From Capitella teleta (Eukaryota > Annelida > Polychaeta > Capitellidae), in assembly GCA_000328365.1 (NCBI GenBank), contig KB306649.1, positions 122,980-186,979 on the forward strand: DNA of 64,000 bases, given 5' to 3'. Each line of letters begins with the position of its first letter. Position 1 is the first letter of the stretch. Position numbers and translations under genes: made by a program. Below, piece after piece: positions 30,001-42,117 of this stretch. The notes under the pieces were generated by a model, which saw only the letters and a program-made list of their open reading frames with translations, had not been told where the DNA came from and searched no databases.

Positions 30001-31318
30001 TTGCACTCCTATAATTGGCATGATTGTGTGGTGGGGACGAATTGCTTCTGCGTGTATCTGGTCAATCATTGCGTAATAAGCAGTTTGTTTGGCCTTGGCA
30101 GTTAGGTAATCGTCTTTGGGTCTACCCGACGCGAGTGACACCTGCATGTATGTATGCATTAGAGGCTAGCATTCTGCTTCTTTGTTTTCTTTTCTTCTAT
30201 AACGCTGAGCCATTCTGCGTGTTAATGTGCAGAATAGTGATGAACACACTGACGAAATTATATGTATGACGCAATCTTACGAAGCAAACGATTGGATATC
30301 AAAATTATTGGCAATTTAATTAAAAGAGCAGTTTTGTCGCAATCTGCATATGATTGAATTTTACTTGTATATTGTTCTTTTATAATACTAGTACATCACT
30401 TTGTATCCATATATTACATCATGTTTCGCTGAATTTACACTTTGCAATTTTGCATGCTTCAATTTATCGAATAGTAATTAGTGTTCCATTGATCATGTCG
30501 ATGCCTGGATTTATGATGCATAGTTCGTTTCCTTTTTTCGTCTAAATTCCAATAGAAATTAAAATACCAAAAGAAGAAAAATAAAGTCATGAGAGTAAAT
30601 GTTTATTTTGGCGATAATTCTGTTCATCCGTTTTCTCATATTATTAATATCAAGTGCATTCAACAATTGGTAATAAACGACCTTTTTTTATTTAATGGTG
30701 GTTTAAACAAAGGTGAAAAAATGAAAAAAAAAAATTGAAAAAAAAGGAAACAAAAAACACAATGAAAAAAAACCCCAAAAAACAACAACGGAATAAAAGT
30801 TAGCGGAGACACAATGACTGAGCCTGCATAGCGTCTCCTGTGTTTCGAAGCATTAGTATTATGTACACGAATTATATTTCTCGGCTATAAACAAGCGAAA
30901 CAGATCAACAACGATATTCTGCAATCAGATGTCTTATCAACCAGCAGACTGATCGAAGAGAAATCACGAGAATGTCTGAGACAAGACGGGACCGGAAGTG
31001 CGTGACGCAGCACAAACAAACACGGAGCAACAACACGGAGTATAAAAATCACAGATTCCTTTGTTGGGTCTATCACTTGCTTGTCAAATAACAGTGAAGA
31101 GGGAAGAATACTAAAACCCATCCAAAAACGACAACAGAAGAGCAATCGACATTTCAAGAGTTGAAACGCCTGCACGGGGTAAAATAATTATCCAGTTGCC
31201 TCTGCAACGTCAATAACAATATATTTCTAAACCTGCTAAAATGTCTAAACCTGCAAGTGTGACATTAAAACATAAAAAAAGAAAGAGCTAAGAAACTGAT
31301 GACAGTTCACTGGTAATC
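27013..31318. other. Intergenic, no gene seen
   Basis: Short frames only. There is an A-rich low-complexity stretch at about 30713-30790 and a 12-bp direct duplication (CTGTATGTGTAC) near 27524-27549. Confidence 0.6.
29635..29661 (+). repeat. Poly(A), 27
   Basis: Homopolymer tract. Confidence 0.95.
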
Positions 31319-31368
31319 NNNNNNNNNNNNNNNNNNNNNNNNNNNNNNNNNNNNNNNNNNNNNNNNNN
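31319..31368. other. Assembly gap (50 N)
   Basis: Exactly 50 N's, followed immediately by 20 A's (31369-31388). The true gap size is unknown; a round 50 is a placeholder. The poly(A) edge suggests a homopolymer or repeat broke the assembly. Confidence 0.99.
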
Positions 31369-31408
31369 AAAAAAAAAAAAAAAAAAAATTGAGGAGATAA
31401 CATATTTT

Positions 31409-31445
31409 TAATAATAATAATAATAATAAGAATAATAATAATAAT
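31409..31445 (+). repeat. (AAT)n with one AAG, next to the assembly gap
   Basis: Short trinucleotide tract following a poly(A) run. Confidence 0.85.
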
Positions 31446-32816
31446 ATGATAATATTGTTTGTGACGTAATGACAACGCCATTGACTTAATGTATAATGAT
31501 GCACCGTAAGGGCTCGGCATTAAAAAGCACGCGAGGTACAAGAAGAGAAGGGAAATACAAGAAGCTGCGGAAGAATGCAAGGGGAGGAGGGCGTGGGGGA
31601 GTGGGAGTTATTGCGTAACCGAATTGCAAACACTTTGTGGCAACGACGAGAAAGAGATGGTTAAAGCTCATTCAACAGAGAAATTTGCATATCAATCAAG
31701 AGGTATTGTTGAGCTTCTTTGTCTTTTAATTTCAGGGATATCGGGGTGTTAAGGAGAGGGCGCTCAGATAGAAGAGAGACGCTCTTCACCAGCAAACCCG
31801 TTTTCTCTGGCACAGACTCCATTCGATCAATAGGAGTGCGACCAAAGCGGCCTTTCTCTTGTTGCGCATCGCTAGACAATTCCGGAAGGCTGATCTGGCA
31901 CTGTTTCGAGACCACTGTTGGTGGCATACGCCTCCGCAGCAGCAACACGTAACAGCACACGGGAGATTTTGGGAGAAATTCCACCATTGCCGTTAGCATA
32001 TTTTCCTCAAGGACATTGGAGGCAGGAAAGATGGCATGCTGCCAAGAATCGCTCACGTGTTGGTTTCTATAGAAACATGGGCGTGGATGCGATGGGGAGA
32101 CCAACGCCACCGGCGCCTTCCGATCTGCCAGTCCTTTTATGCGACTCTTAGCCGGAAGTGGGACAAGACAGACTCAATGACGCGCCTTCCGGATCCATCA
32201 GAGGTCACATGGTGGGGAAGTTAAAGGTTGGGGGAAGCAGCTGCGACATGGGCGGCTGAAGAGAAAGCAGCGGCAGAGGGCGTGCCCTCGTCACGAGTCT
32301 GATGAATGGTGCAAGGACAATCCCTTGGCCATTAGTTGCCAGTGCAGAGAGCGATGGGCCCACTTAGTTAATGATAACACAGCCGAACGGCTTTGTAAAT
32401 ACGAAAATGATGACTGACGACTGGGGGAGGATTGTACCGAGAAAGGCCATCGCTTATAGCAGGCCATGTTGACACCAGGGATCAGAGAACAGGGCTCAGG
32501 CAGTGATGTCGGGGCAAAGGTCATAGGGCAAACTAACAACAGTAGGGGAGTACCCTAATAACAAAGGCAACGCCATAATCACATTCGCCGGATTTCCAGG
32601 TCATAGGTTGATCTCAGAATAACACATTCCGGTTGGGATTACGACTATAATTGATTAACATGTTGATCAGGATCAATTAGCTCTCATTCCTAATTTAATT
32701 AACTTACTGCATAGAGAAGGATCAATCTGATTAGAGCATTAACTCAGAGGTCACAAAGATGTTTCTGGATTTATGCGACACTTCAGGTGAACAAGAGGGA
32801 GATGTTAGTTCTATTT

Positions 32817-32822
32817 TTTAAT
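32817..32822 (-). promoter_or_regulatory. candidate distal poly(A) signal ATTAAA for the ROCO gene
   Basis: ATTAAA on the minus strand about 440 bases beyond the stop codon. It is the first hexamer of this class I found after the AATAAA that overlaps the last codons. Single-hexamer evidence only. Confidence 0.25.
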
Positions 32823-33259
32823 GCTTTACCACGACTAGTCGGTGAAACGTGTGTTAAGGGGAAACTTCGACAGAACACAATAGGGGAGAACAGGTGAAAC
32901 ACTTGATGCAAGAGTAGAAGAAGGTCACACAAGAAAGAAGCTACATTATTGCAAAGAGTAGTAAAACTGAAACAAGAAAAACGATGATAACAAAAACAAT
33001 TTGATGTACTCATTTTTTCAAGCATATTCGAAGGCAATAATAATATAAGACGCCTCGAGATAACACGGTCCTTTAAAGCAAAGCTGCAACATTCTTAGAT
33101 GAAAACTCCAATTGTCAAAAAACGTAACTGAACAAGAGGCAATCAAATGCAATCAAGATGATGGAGTAGAGGAATGGGGTTCTATGTACAGTGAGTAGTT
33201 TGATATAAAAGAAAGTTCCTTTTACTGTGACCAAGATACTTGTCTTCCAATACAGTTCA

Positions 33260-36200
33260 TCATTTATTGGGCATGCTCCGAAGTTCCTCATAGTGTTGGT
33301 CGCAGAGCCATCGAATTTCCCGCCCTACGTACAGAGGCCTCAGTGGACCGAACCGCCCGGAGCTGGCTTCTATTCGTAAGAATCTGGCCAGGTCATAGCG
33401 ATTGGCAGTGGATGCCGATTGGAAGACCATATCTGCATGCATGGCATTGCCGACCTTGAAATAGAGGTCTGGGAATCCATCACTAGCATTGGCTAACACT
33501 TTAGTTAGCATGGTCACCACACGGTCCTTATTCTTGATGAGCCAAGTGTATGGGTCATTTATGTGTGGATCCACGTTGCGTAAGTATTCATACATCTTGA
33601 TGAGGTCAGCAATTACCGGGGCGATGAGACGACCATTTTGCCCATGCTCGTTGACTCCATTGACAACCTGAACCATGGGGAGCGCCATCTGCAGGATGGT
33701 AGGAAGGAGGTTACCCACCCGCCGTTTGAAGTGCTGCGATTGGTTCAACCGAAAACCAGCGTCATCAGTCATGTGCCAAAATCCAGTGAATTCACAAAGA
33801 AAGTGGACTTCGAAGCCTTCAAGGAATTTTGTTCTTGAGAACATGTACCAGTCTTTGCTGGAAACTGCTACACTTGGTGGAAGAATCATGACCAGTCGTG
33901 GATGTTCATATTCTGGCAGTGCACTCAACGAGCTGGAAATCATGAAGTCATTGCTAAACCTGTAGTCACCTGTAACGGCCCTTGTCCAACTACCAAGATT
34001 GTGCCATCGGCTGCAGATGGCTTTGCGTTTGGGGGAAATAGTCTGGTAGGAGATACGTTCAGGGTTAGCATGACGGAGCAGAACACATTTTGGGCACAAT
34101 AGAAAACACTGGTGTTCATCGGGATCTTTGTCTGAAGAGTCAGATCCACTCAATGAGCCTTTTTCAGAGCTCACAGATCCACTGCGGGATGCACTGCTGA
34201 GAGCGTGGGAACTGATGGACGTTCGATCAGACATGCTATCAGAGTCCTCCTCGGGATGGTCATCCAGATATAGCTCGATGAAGTTGAGCACCGTTTTCAT
34301 TGTGCAGCAGGGACTCACGCCTCGCACAGCAATTTGAAGTGCATCCATTCTTGGGTGGAGCTGAATGTGAACTTTGTGTAGAATATCATCTTGGACGTCT
34401 TCGTCGTCATTCTTGTGCCTTACTCTGAGACGATTTCGGATTTTGTAGCAGTCCTCACAACCTCCAACATCAACACTGGTAAAGAAGACGATGTGGTGTG
34501 AGAGGAATATAGGAGCTGGTTCTGAAACCATCTCCATCAATCTCCTTCCTTCCCGGTTACAGCATAATATCAACTCTAAGAACAGGCATGGCCGAAGAGC
34601 ACGAACGGCGAAGTCGCATGTTATTTGTTTTTCATCCCATTCTGGGAGGTCTGGCCATACATCTAAGCTTGGAGGTCCAACTTCCAGAAGATGAGGCAGG
34701 AGGAACATTTTCTGCTCTCGACTGTCAGCAAACGGCACACAGACCTCAAGTCTTTGGAGGGCTGCCAGCAGCCATTGTGCACTTTGAATTGAAACCATGC
34801 CAGCCTTAGAAAGCTGCCTGTCAAGTTCCTTGTCCTGCAGTATGCTGAGCAGGTCATATAGGCTTTGTTTACTGGCGTCGAGCCCTTCGAGAACTTGGTT
34901 CAGCACTTGGATGAACCAGGTTGGATTAATTACGACCAACTTGCATAGCCTCTCATCGTTTCCGAAGTAGACCATCTTTCCTCGCTGGTGGAAATACTGC
35001 AGCATGTATGGCACTTGCGCAGGAGGTATCTCAAAGCTGCGCGCAATGGAAACGACCTCCTCGAAGGGCATGCATGAAATATTAGGAGCTTCTTCGTTGA
35101 TGGTAGCTACATGCTTGACAAAGTTCAACCAGCTGAGTGGAATGCCATCATCCGGCGACACTGCAGTTAGCCTGAGGATAGCACCCTTCAGCTGCTCAAT
35201 ACTGATGTTTGACTTTTTAGCATCCTTTGGAAGATTTCTTTTAGAGTCAATTTCATAATAGCCAACAACGTGGGGAAATCGCAGCTTTCCTGGAGGCGGA
35301 GGTTCTCCTGTAGCTACATGTCCATTCATAACAGGTTCACCATGTGGAAAGGATAAGTCAACAAAGCCTGCTGACCCAGAACGAGACTTGGCTAAGACAT
35401 GCCGTACTGCCAGGCTTTTTGGGGCGCACATCAGGCAATTACCTAGCCTGGAGTCAGCATACCGTTTCGAATGGTGCGCTCTTCCTTGATCCATAAAAGT
35501 CTCCAGAACATGCCAAATGTCACCAAAAGACATGGATTTGACGAGGTCAGCATGCGTTCCCACAATGAGGACGGGGGTGTCAGGAGCAGTTTCATAAAGA
35601 GCCTGGAGCCACATTTGCAGCCGGTTGATGTGCCTTGCAAAGAGATGTTGTGAGCCATTTTGCATTTCAAGTGAAGTCATGTCCACCACAAGTAGGAACA
35701 AATCAACATTGATATTGCGACTGAAAGTATCCCAGATGTCATTGGCCAGAACAATCGTACTCAGGTAGGACGACTGTTCGTTATTATGCATCTCAAACTG
35801 GTGAATTTCGAAGCTTGATTCCTGTCGGACTTCTGACTTACACAGTCCTTTGTCATTCTTCAAGGCTTCGATGAGCGTGGATTTCCCTGAATGGGATTCG
35901 CCCACCACTGCAATGGAGACGTCGTGTACGCAGCGACGAACGTTTGCCTGGAGCATGTAGTTCTCCAGTTCCAAGTGCGCGAGGAGTTGAGCTTTATCTC
36001 GACTGATATGTTTAGGTTTCAGGGTGAGGTTGAAGTAATCAAAACGATATAGTCGACAGATGAGGTCTACAAAGGAAGGTGGGATGTACTCAAGACGATT
36101 ATGACTAACATCGAGCACAGTCAGTTCCCGAAGGTTCACCAGTTGGTTGGGCAGGCGGGAAATGCGGTTACGAGCGCACCGGAGCACGCGAAGATTGGGC

Positions 36201-36784
36201 AATGCAACTGCCCAGGCTATGTTATCGATACGATTATTGCTGAATGAAAGCACCTCCAAGCGCTCCAGTTTGGTGATGGAGTGGGGAATAGTCCTCAGTC
36301 GAGGTCGCTGTGTATCACAACATAACGATTTCAAATTTCTCAAGTTTCCAATTTCCACTGGGATCTCCTCAAGGTTGTTGCGGTCTACCTTGAGTATCTC
36401 TAAAGAGTCCATGTTGAAGATCGCCTTCGGCAGGCGCCGTAGGTGTGTATGGGATAGCACCAGGGTCTTGATGGCCAAGTCGCGGAATATATCCTTGTCC
36501 TCCAGTTGCAGCCGACAGTCGACTATGTAGAGTGAGGTCAGTTGAGCGTAGTCTATGCGGTGAAAGAGTTCATGGAGGTGCGGCATGCTTTCATCCTGAA
36601 GAATGATCATGTCGCGGATGCTCTCGCGCCCAGGAGGAAAGTTGTTCTCCATATAGTCTCTCGTGTTCTGTCGAACAAACATCATGTACTGATCACCGAA
36701 ACTTCGACGCTTAGTCAGTGTGTTGTCGCTATCTGAAGGAGCCTTGCTGTATATGTCCTCAATGGTCATTGCTTCTGGGAACAT
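33260..36784 (-). CDS. ROCO gene terminal exon: LRRs, Roc GTPase, COR, C-terminal module
   Basis: 1174 codons plus TGA, from a CTGTTTTCAG|ATG acceptor. Residues are counted within the exon. About 83-245: leucine-rich repeats (LVLSHTHLRRLPKAIF, LEILKVDRNNLEEIP, LTVLDVSHNRLEYIP). About 287-465: Roc domain with P-loop GESHSGKST at 295-303 and THAD at 410-413, the G4 form seen in ROCO proteins. The G3/switch II position reads IWDTFSR at about 350, so the usual DxxG glycine is absent. About 525-700: COR (FPHVVGYYEI leads into it; VVINPTWFIQVLNQVL, MFLLPHLL). About 840-892: Ser/acidic linker. CPKC at 897-900 may bind metal. About 960-1070: module with HPRLVMILPP and FEVHFLCEFTG. There is no kinase or WD40. 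AAT AAA TGA closes the frame, so a poly(A)-type hexamer abuts the stop. Confidence 0.93.
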   Translation of the reverse strand: MFPEAMTIEDIYSKAPSDSDNTLTKRRSFGDQYMMFVRQNTRDYMENNFPPGRESIRDMIILQDESMPHLHELFHRIDYAQLTSLYIVDCRLQLEDKDIFRDLAIKTLVLSHTHLRRLPKAIFNMDSLEILKVDRNNLEEIPVEIGNLRNLKSLCCDTQRPRLRTIPHSITKLERLEVLSFSNNRIDNIAWAVALPNLRVLRCARNRISRLPNQLVNLRELTVLDVSHNRLEYIPPSFVDLICRLYRFDYFNLTLKPKHISRDKAQLLAHLELENYMLQANVRRCVHDVSIAVVGESHSGKSTLIEALKNDKGLCKSEVRQESSFEIHQFEMHNNEQSSYLSTIVLANDIWDTFSRNINVDLFLLVVDMTSLEMQNGSQHLFARHINRLQMWLQALYETAPDTPVLIVGTHADLVKSMSFGDIWHVLETFMDQGRAHHSKRYADSRLGNCLMCAPKSLAVRHVLAKSRSGSAGFVDLSFPHGEPVMNGHVATGEPPPPGKLRFPHVVGYYEIDSKRNLPKDAKKSNISIEQLKGAILRLTAVSPDDGIPLSWLNFVKHVATINEEAPNISCMPFEEVVSIARSFEIPPAQVPYMLQYFHQRGKMVYFGNDERLCKLVVINPTWFIQVLNQVLEGLDASKQSLYDLLSILQDKELDRQLSKAGMVSIQSAQWLLAALQRLEVCVPFADSREQKMFLLPHLLEVGPPSLDVWPDLPEWDEKQITCDFAVRALRPCLFLELILCCNREGRRLMEMVSEPAPIFLSHHIVFFTSVDVGGCEDCYKIRNRLRVRHKNDDEDVQDDILHKVHIQLHPRMDALQIAVRGVSPCCTMKTVLNFIELYLDDHPEEDSDSMSDRTSISSHALSSASRSGSVSSEKGSLSGSDSSDKDPDEHQCFLLCPKCVLLRHANPERISYQTISPKRKAICSRWHNLGSWTRAVTGDYRFSNDFMISSSLSALPEYEHPRLVMILPPSVAVSSKDWYMFSRTKFLEGFEVHFLCEFTGFWHMTDDAGFRLNQSQHFKRRVGNLLPTILQMALPMVQVVNGVNEHGQNGRLIAPVIADLIKMYEYLRNVDPHINDPYTWLIKNKDRVVTMLTKVLANASDGFPDLYFKVGNAMHADMVFQSASTANRYDLARFLRIEASSGRFGPLRPLYVGREIRWLCDQHYEELRSMPNK

Positions 36785-39700
36785 CTGAAAACAGAACAGA
36801 TGAGATGAGTGAAATAAGACATTCATGGAATGTGTATGAGCTTTAATTCAAGAGGTTAGCTCGGAGCAATCGAGGTGCAACCCAAAGTGACAGGTCTGGT
36901 TTCTCTTGTGACCAGATGCCCACAATCCATCAAGAAAACGTGGCTTTGGAGTGAATGCAGATCACAAGAAGCTGTAATAAGGCCGGGCAATGGATGGCCA
37001 ACAGCGGAGAGACTTAACAATCCGCAGCCCCCATTAACCGTTATGCATTGATCGGATGGTTTAAGAAACAACTGGCAGCACTTACAAGGGCGAGTCACTC
37101 GGATAGGGCAAGGTACAGAGTGACGCTGTCTGCACAAGCACTTCCTACAACGCCAACAGGCAATGGCAATTTCCATTTGTCATTCACTAAAATGACACGA
37201 TCAAAAGGCGGATTCTTTTGTGGAATGTTTGTGTTCGGAAAGGCTTTTACCCTCGACCAGGCCAATCAATGACCGCTTCATGAAGTGGCATTCTGTCCAG
37301 AGAGTGAAAAACTGTACGGTTTCGTCCCTTTTTGCGCCTGTCAAGACAGAGCGGAGAGGGTGTTACATCTATTGCAAGAAGAAACCTCGCTCTTGCCTTT
37401 GACGTGGAGCCTCGATCCCAGTCGAAGGTTGATGTTTCAAATTGCAAGGTGCAAGGTTGCCTCGCAAATATATGTTGAGCTCTATGTTTACAACTGGCCT
37501 ACGCAATGCTGATTTAGGCCTTGCTGACACCAGCAACGAATATAATATATAATTCCTCCAATGCAATGGGGATGCGTTAATACGATTACAGCGTCGCCTG
37601 CCATTCAAATCCTATTCATCTATGTGTAGCCTTCCAGCTCTTCAAGGAATATCAGCAGAGGTAATATGCTATCTAAAAATCGTTCATAATGTCACCGCTG
37701 GCATTGTTCGCTGACTCAATGGTAATAAGAGTCATACACTCGATTCTCTTGCCTCTAGCAATATGAATCAAGCTATGTTAAGATTCTGAGTTTAATAATT
37801 CTAGGTCGAAAGCGGAATTAGAGTGCACAGCTGGCGCAATGCGGGTTACATGTACGCAGAGCACCTCTTAATTCCCATTGGATTCCCTCGCTCTCAGCTT
37901 AACTCAATTGTTGATTGCGCAATTGGGTCGGGAATAAGGCTGAGAGCATATGGTCGTGAAGGACGCCATGCCAATCGTAGCAATTTGCATCGCAGATGGA
38001 CTGACAGCGCAAAAAAGTCCCCATTGCACAATCTTGGAATAAATATTATTGCATGGAATTCTGGTAGCGACAGCCACCCCAGCAGCCAGCCAGCCTCAGC
38101 CTAGAAATGCTGGGCACTGTCGAGTATTGATCGGGATCTTGTTCGGAGGTGCCATCCCGCTGTCTCACTTCATCCATATTTCATGCTGATCGAAGCGATC
38201 AATATTGCGGGCCAAATTGACGAAATGCGTTGATAAACAAGCGAGTGTAGTTTCAGTGCGTGCATTGAGCGAAAGCCGTTTATCAACTGCGCGTCAATTG
38301 TACTCTAGCAGGAGTCGCGAGCAGTCTGCATTATGCATGTTCGTTTTGACTTCGGCTTATTTCCCGCAACGATTATCGTCAGTTGATTGATGGTAGTTTG
38401 TGCCAAATAAGCCAGAACGCTATTAAGTGCAGCGCAGGCCACTGGTTCTTTTGGGGCTACTAGATTAATAGTACGTTTAACTAATAATAACACATCTGAG
38501 AGACAGGTACATAATGCCCTACTAACCTAGTTAATGAGGCACGCCTTATTACAAGAAACACGCACGCAAAGGAATACGCCCTACAGCATGCAACAACAAT
38601 TCAGGTAGGTGACTTGAGGATAACATACCTTGGCCTTCTGAAAAGAATCACAGCGGACGACGTCGAAGGAGGGTGCTTGGAGCAGCATCTTGCTCGCTTC
38701 CAGGTGGCCAAGACGCAGGGCTACGTGAAGGGGACACTCTCGATGGGCAGTCTGCCAATAAAGGTACATTTTGCGCTTAAATAATGATTCATAATACTCT
38801 TCAAGCAACGTTTTGTCAGGACAAACAAATGACCAACATAATCATGAGTCATCAGAAGGTATACAAATAGCTGTCATGCCTTATTTCGTCATAGTTAAAC
38901 ACCATGTAGTCGCGTTATGTATGAGATCAGAAAGACCATCATCCCGATTGAGGGACATCGCAAAGCAGCATAATTAGCTAGAATCAGAAGGAGGTCAATA
39001 CGCATTGCCACTTCGTCATAGCAAGGGAGCTGTTTTCGGTTTTTGCAACGAAGCATAACTTTTGGCTGTGTACACGCAAAGCGTCGTCTCCATGGAGTGT
39101 AAACAATAGTAAACTGACTCCATTTGCCGTGCGCCTGTGCTGCTATGCGATAAAAGCAGGGCTTGTTTCCACACACACCCGTCCGCCCGTTCCTTTACTG
39201 CTTAGTTCGTTCTTTTTTTTTTTTTACAGGACAATCTGCAGTGGAGCAGAATTGAGAGTCAAAGGTGATGAGCCCTAGATATGAGAAGGTGTAACAACCA
39301 CACCTTCGTTCATTCCACCCAAACTAAATGCCTTTTCAGAGAATGCTCAATGAATGCTAGATAATTGATCAAGCAAACAGTGACAATATGTGGCCTCGGA
39401 AGTCGATATGTATAAGCCATTAAGGGCAATACATGTACTTGCATCGAGGGTTTGCAAGGTGATCCCCAAGAGGAATATCCCCGAGGATGGTATATACGAA
39501 AATATCGATTATCGGGAAAGTGTCAGTGAGCGGAAAATTAAGACAAATAGCAGCATTGGATTCCACTTCAATCAATCAAGTCTTTTTTTGCGTTTAAATT
39601 TTGATTTATCACACAGCTGACACAAGGGACGCTCGCTATTTTCACTCACTAGTGACGTCATAGCAGGTTTCTTTCGGTGTGACGGTGTCACATCGTGTGA

Positions 39701-42084
39701 AAAGGGGCGGGGGGTGGTCCTTAGCCGAGGCAATAATTGAGTGTATCGCTGACTTAGACAGGGTTTATCGCGGCCGGGTGGAAAAGCAATCGTCAACCGT
39801 CCCTACGACCTTCTGCTGCAAAGCTTTGGAAATAGTTCCAAGGAAATTCCTCCTGACGAGGGCTCAGCTTTTATGGTCCACCCTGTATCTCTGCCCGCAA
39901 CAGGGCTGGGCAATAACTTTAATGGGACATATGGGAATATTTGGCATTGTTTGCCCTGCACTTCTTCGTGGCCTTTGAAAGGAAGACGGCAGCATTTGTT
40001 TCCCCGCACAAGATGAGATGAAAGCAATTTGGTGATACGAAGTTCAACGCAGCTTCATCATGCCATCTCTAAGGGCGACACTTAATTCTTAATTTTGGTA
40101 TTGAATACCGAGTCTGGTGAATAACGACCGCTTGGAGAGTATAAGACGTCGCCAGATTAGCTGCTATTCGCAGGAGACATCTGATCACATGGCCTTCCGC
40201 GCACCTCTGGTGGTCTTCGCAAATGCTCAGAGCTGTGGCCCCAATTCGCTGAGGTCCACCAAGCAGCGACATTTACAGCCATCGCTTCTCACCTCATCCT
40301 TGATGTTGACATCGGTACCATAGTCGACGAGGCACTGGGCAATCTCCATGTCGTTCTCCACAACCCCGTGGACCAGCGCATGGTGAAGAGCGGTCTTCCC
40401 TTCCTGTAAACAGAGAGAAACGTGTAATTGAACAGCGGTTGCCCATGTAAATGAATAGAGTGGCGGCCATTTTGAAGTGATAGTCACCGTCATTCAACGG
40501 CAGGGAAATGGAGGAAGACGTGTTCCCTAGGGAAAATGCGAAGAAGTGAGACTTCATATCCCACACATCCATAATGCACAAATGGAAATAATGCCATTAT
40601 AGCAAACAGGCGTATTGTACACATTGCTCTTAAGGTTTTCCCGAGGTTTTATGTCTCAGTGTATATAATTATACGATCGAACTGGTTTTCACTATCACGA
40701 ATTCTCGAAATAGAAGCAATCTCTAACAGCGAATGGAATCGAGTTAGGTCCTATGGGCTTAGTCTCAATACAGGCGCTTATTCTGTTAGAATTCATGCGA
40801 ACATCCTCGCAGACGCTGAGTGGCCGTGACAGGAAAATTCAGAACAGACTGACGTAGAACGACGGCTAGATCTTGAAGATGATTACCATAGACGCAACTG
40901 AAGATTGCGGCTTAATTGGGGCAGATCAGGCGCACGATGAAGGCTCAGGATTGGTCGATGGACAGATCCATCATACATTGATATTAGCATAAAACACTCA
41001 AGTCAAAAGCTGATTGAACCAGTGAATGATCGCTGTTAGATTTACTACTACATTCACGGTAGGGACGCATCTGGACTGCTTGACGTACGTATAATTAAGG
41101 CTTCGGGAGGTCAGTGGGTGTATTAATCATTGTGGCAAGGATGCATGTATGAGGAAATAATTGATCACGTGACGTTGAAGAAAAGGCCTCATTGGTGATG
41201 GTATGAGCACCACAATGGGCCACGCATGCTTCTGTCTTTACAACTTGGTCAAGGTAAAATCATTGCATACAACGTACAGTTATATATATACATGTGACTG
41301 CTACCTGAGCGCCTTTCGTGTGAGTGGGAGGCAACTGTCGAGCCGACATATAGATCAAAGAAGTCTGCTCCTCGCCGTGCACCGTGCTTCCTACATTTTT
41401 TGTGCCCTCAACTTCCCGACACAAGGTGATTAGCGGATCCTGTCTTGCGATTTCAACAGGATCATGGAGAGTTTTATCGTCACCAGTGCCAAGAAACCGC
41501 ACCCGTGGCATATCAGCCGCAGTTCCAGGAAAACATGGCTGACGGATAAACGTAAGGCAACGGAAGGTTCTAGAAGGCGGAGGTCGTTGCAGGGCTTCGT
41601 ATCACCTCACAATGACTTCATTTTTACCCCATTCTTCATGCTCATCCTCTGATCATACCATGGCGCGTAACGTCACAACAACCAACCCACGTCATTCGCA
41701 GAGAACAAGTAGCGAGGGGCAAACGGATGAGAGGGTAAAAGGCGAATAGGGCTGAGGACGCGAATCGTATTCAAGACACGGAGGTGGTCAGCCAGCCGGA
41801 AATGCTCTACCCTGATGGAAGGCAGCACATCAAGCGAAGAGGAGACGACCGAGTGAAGCAGCTAGACTGCATCGTACGACGGCCATTGTGCTATTCAGCC
41901 ATTCGACGTTCGATTACAGCGCGATAAGAATGAAATCGATACGTGAGTGACATAGAGGGCGCTTGATAAGGCCAAGTCAGAGCGCTGACGAGGAAGGATG
42001 AGATCGACTGGCACGCAAGTCGCTGGTTCCGATGTTATAACAGTGTTGACATGCTGTCAGATCGTCCCATGAAATTTAAATGAT

Positions 42085-42117
<33 letters not shown>

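Larger units (their letters stand above)
31369..33259. other. 3' flank of the ROCO gene
   Basis: It includes any 3' UTR. A 149-codon minus-strand frame (31661-32110) is open by length but has no recognised family and no convincing splice borders. Confidence 0.5.

Noticed and set aside
31661-32110. 149-codon minus frame downstream of the ROCO gene
   Set aside because: Longest unexplained frame, but no recognised domain, no clear start context and no splice evidence.
39205-39265. Plus-strand acceptor-like site (T tract then ACAG) with a GT 35 bp later
   Set aside because: It would be a 35-bp micro-exon on the opposite strand of a ROCO intron with nothing to join to.
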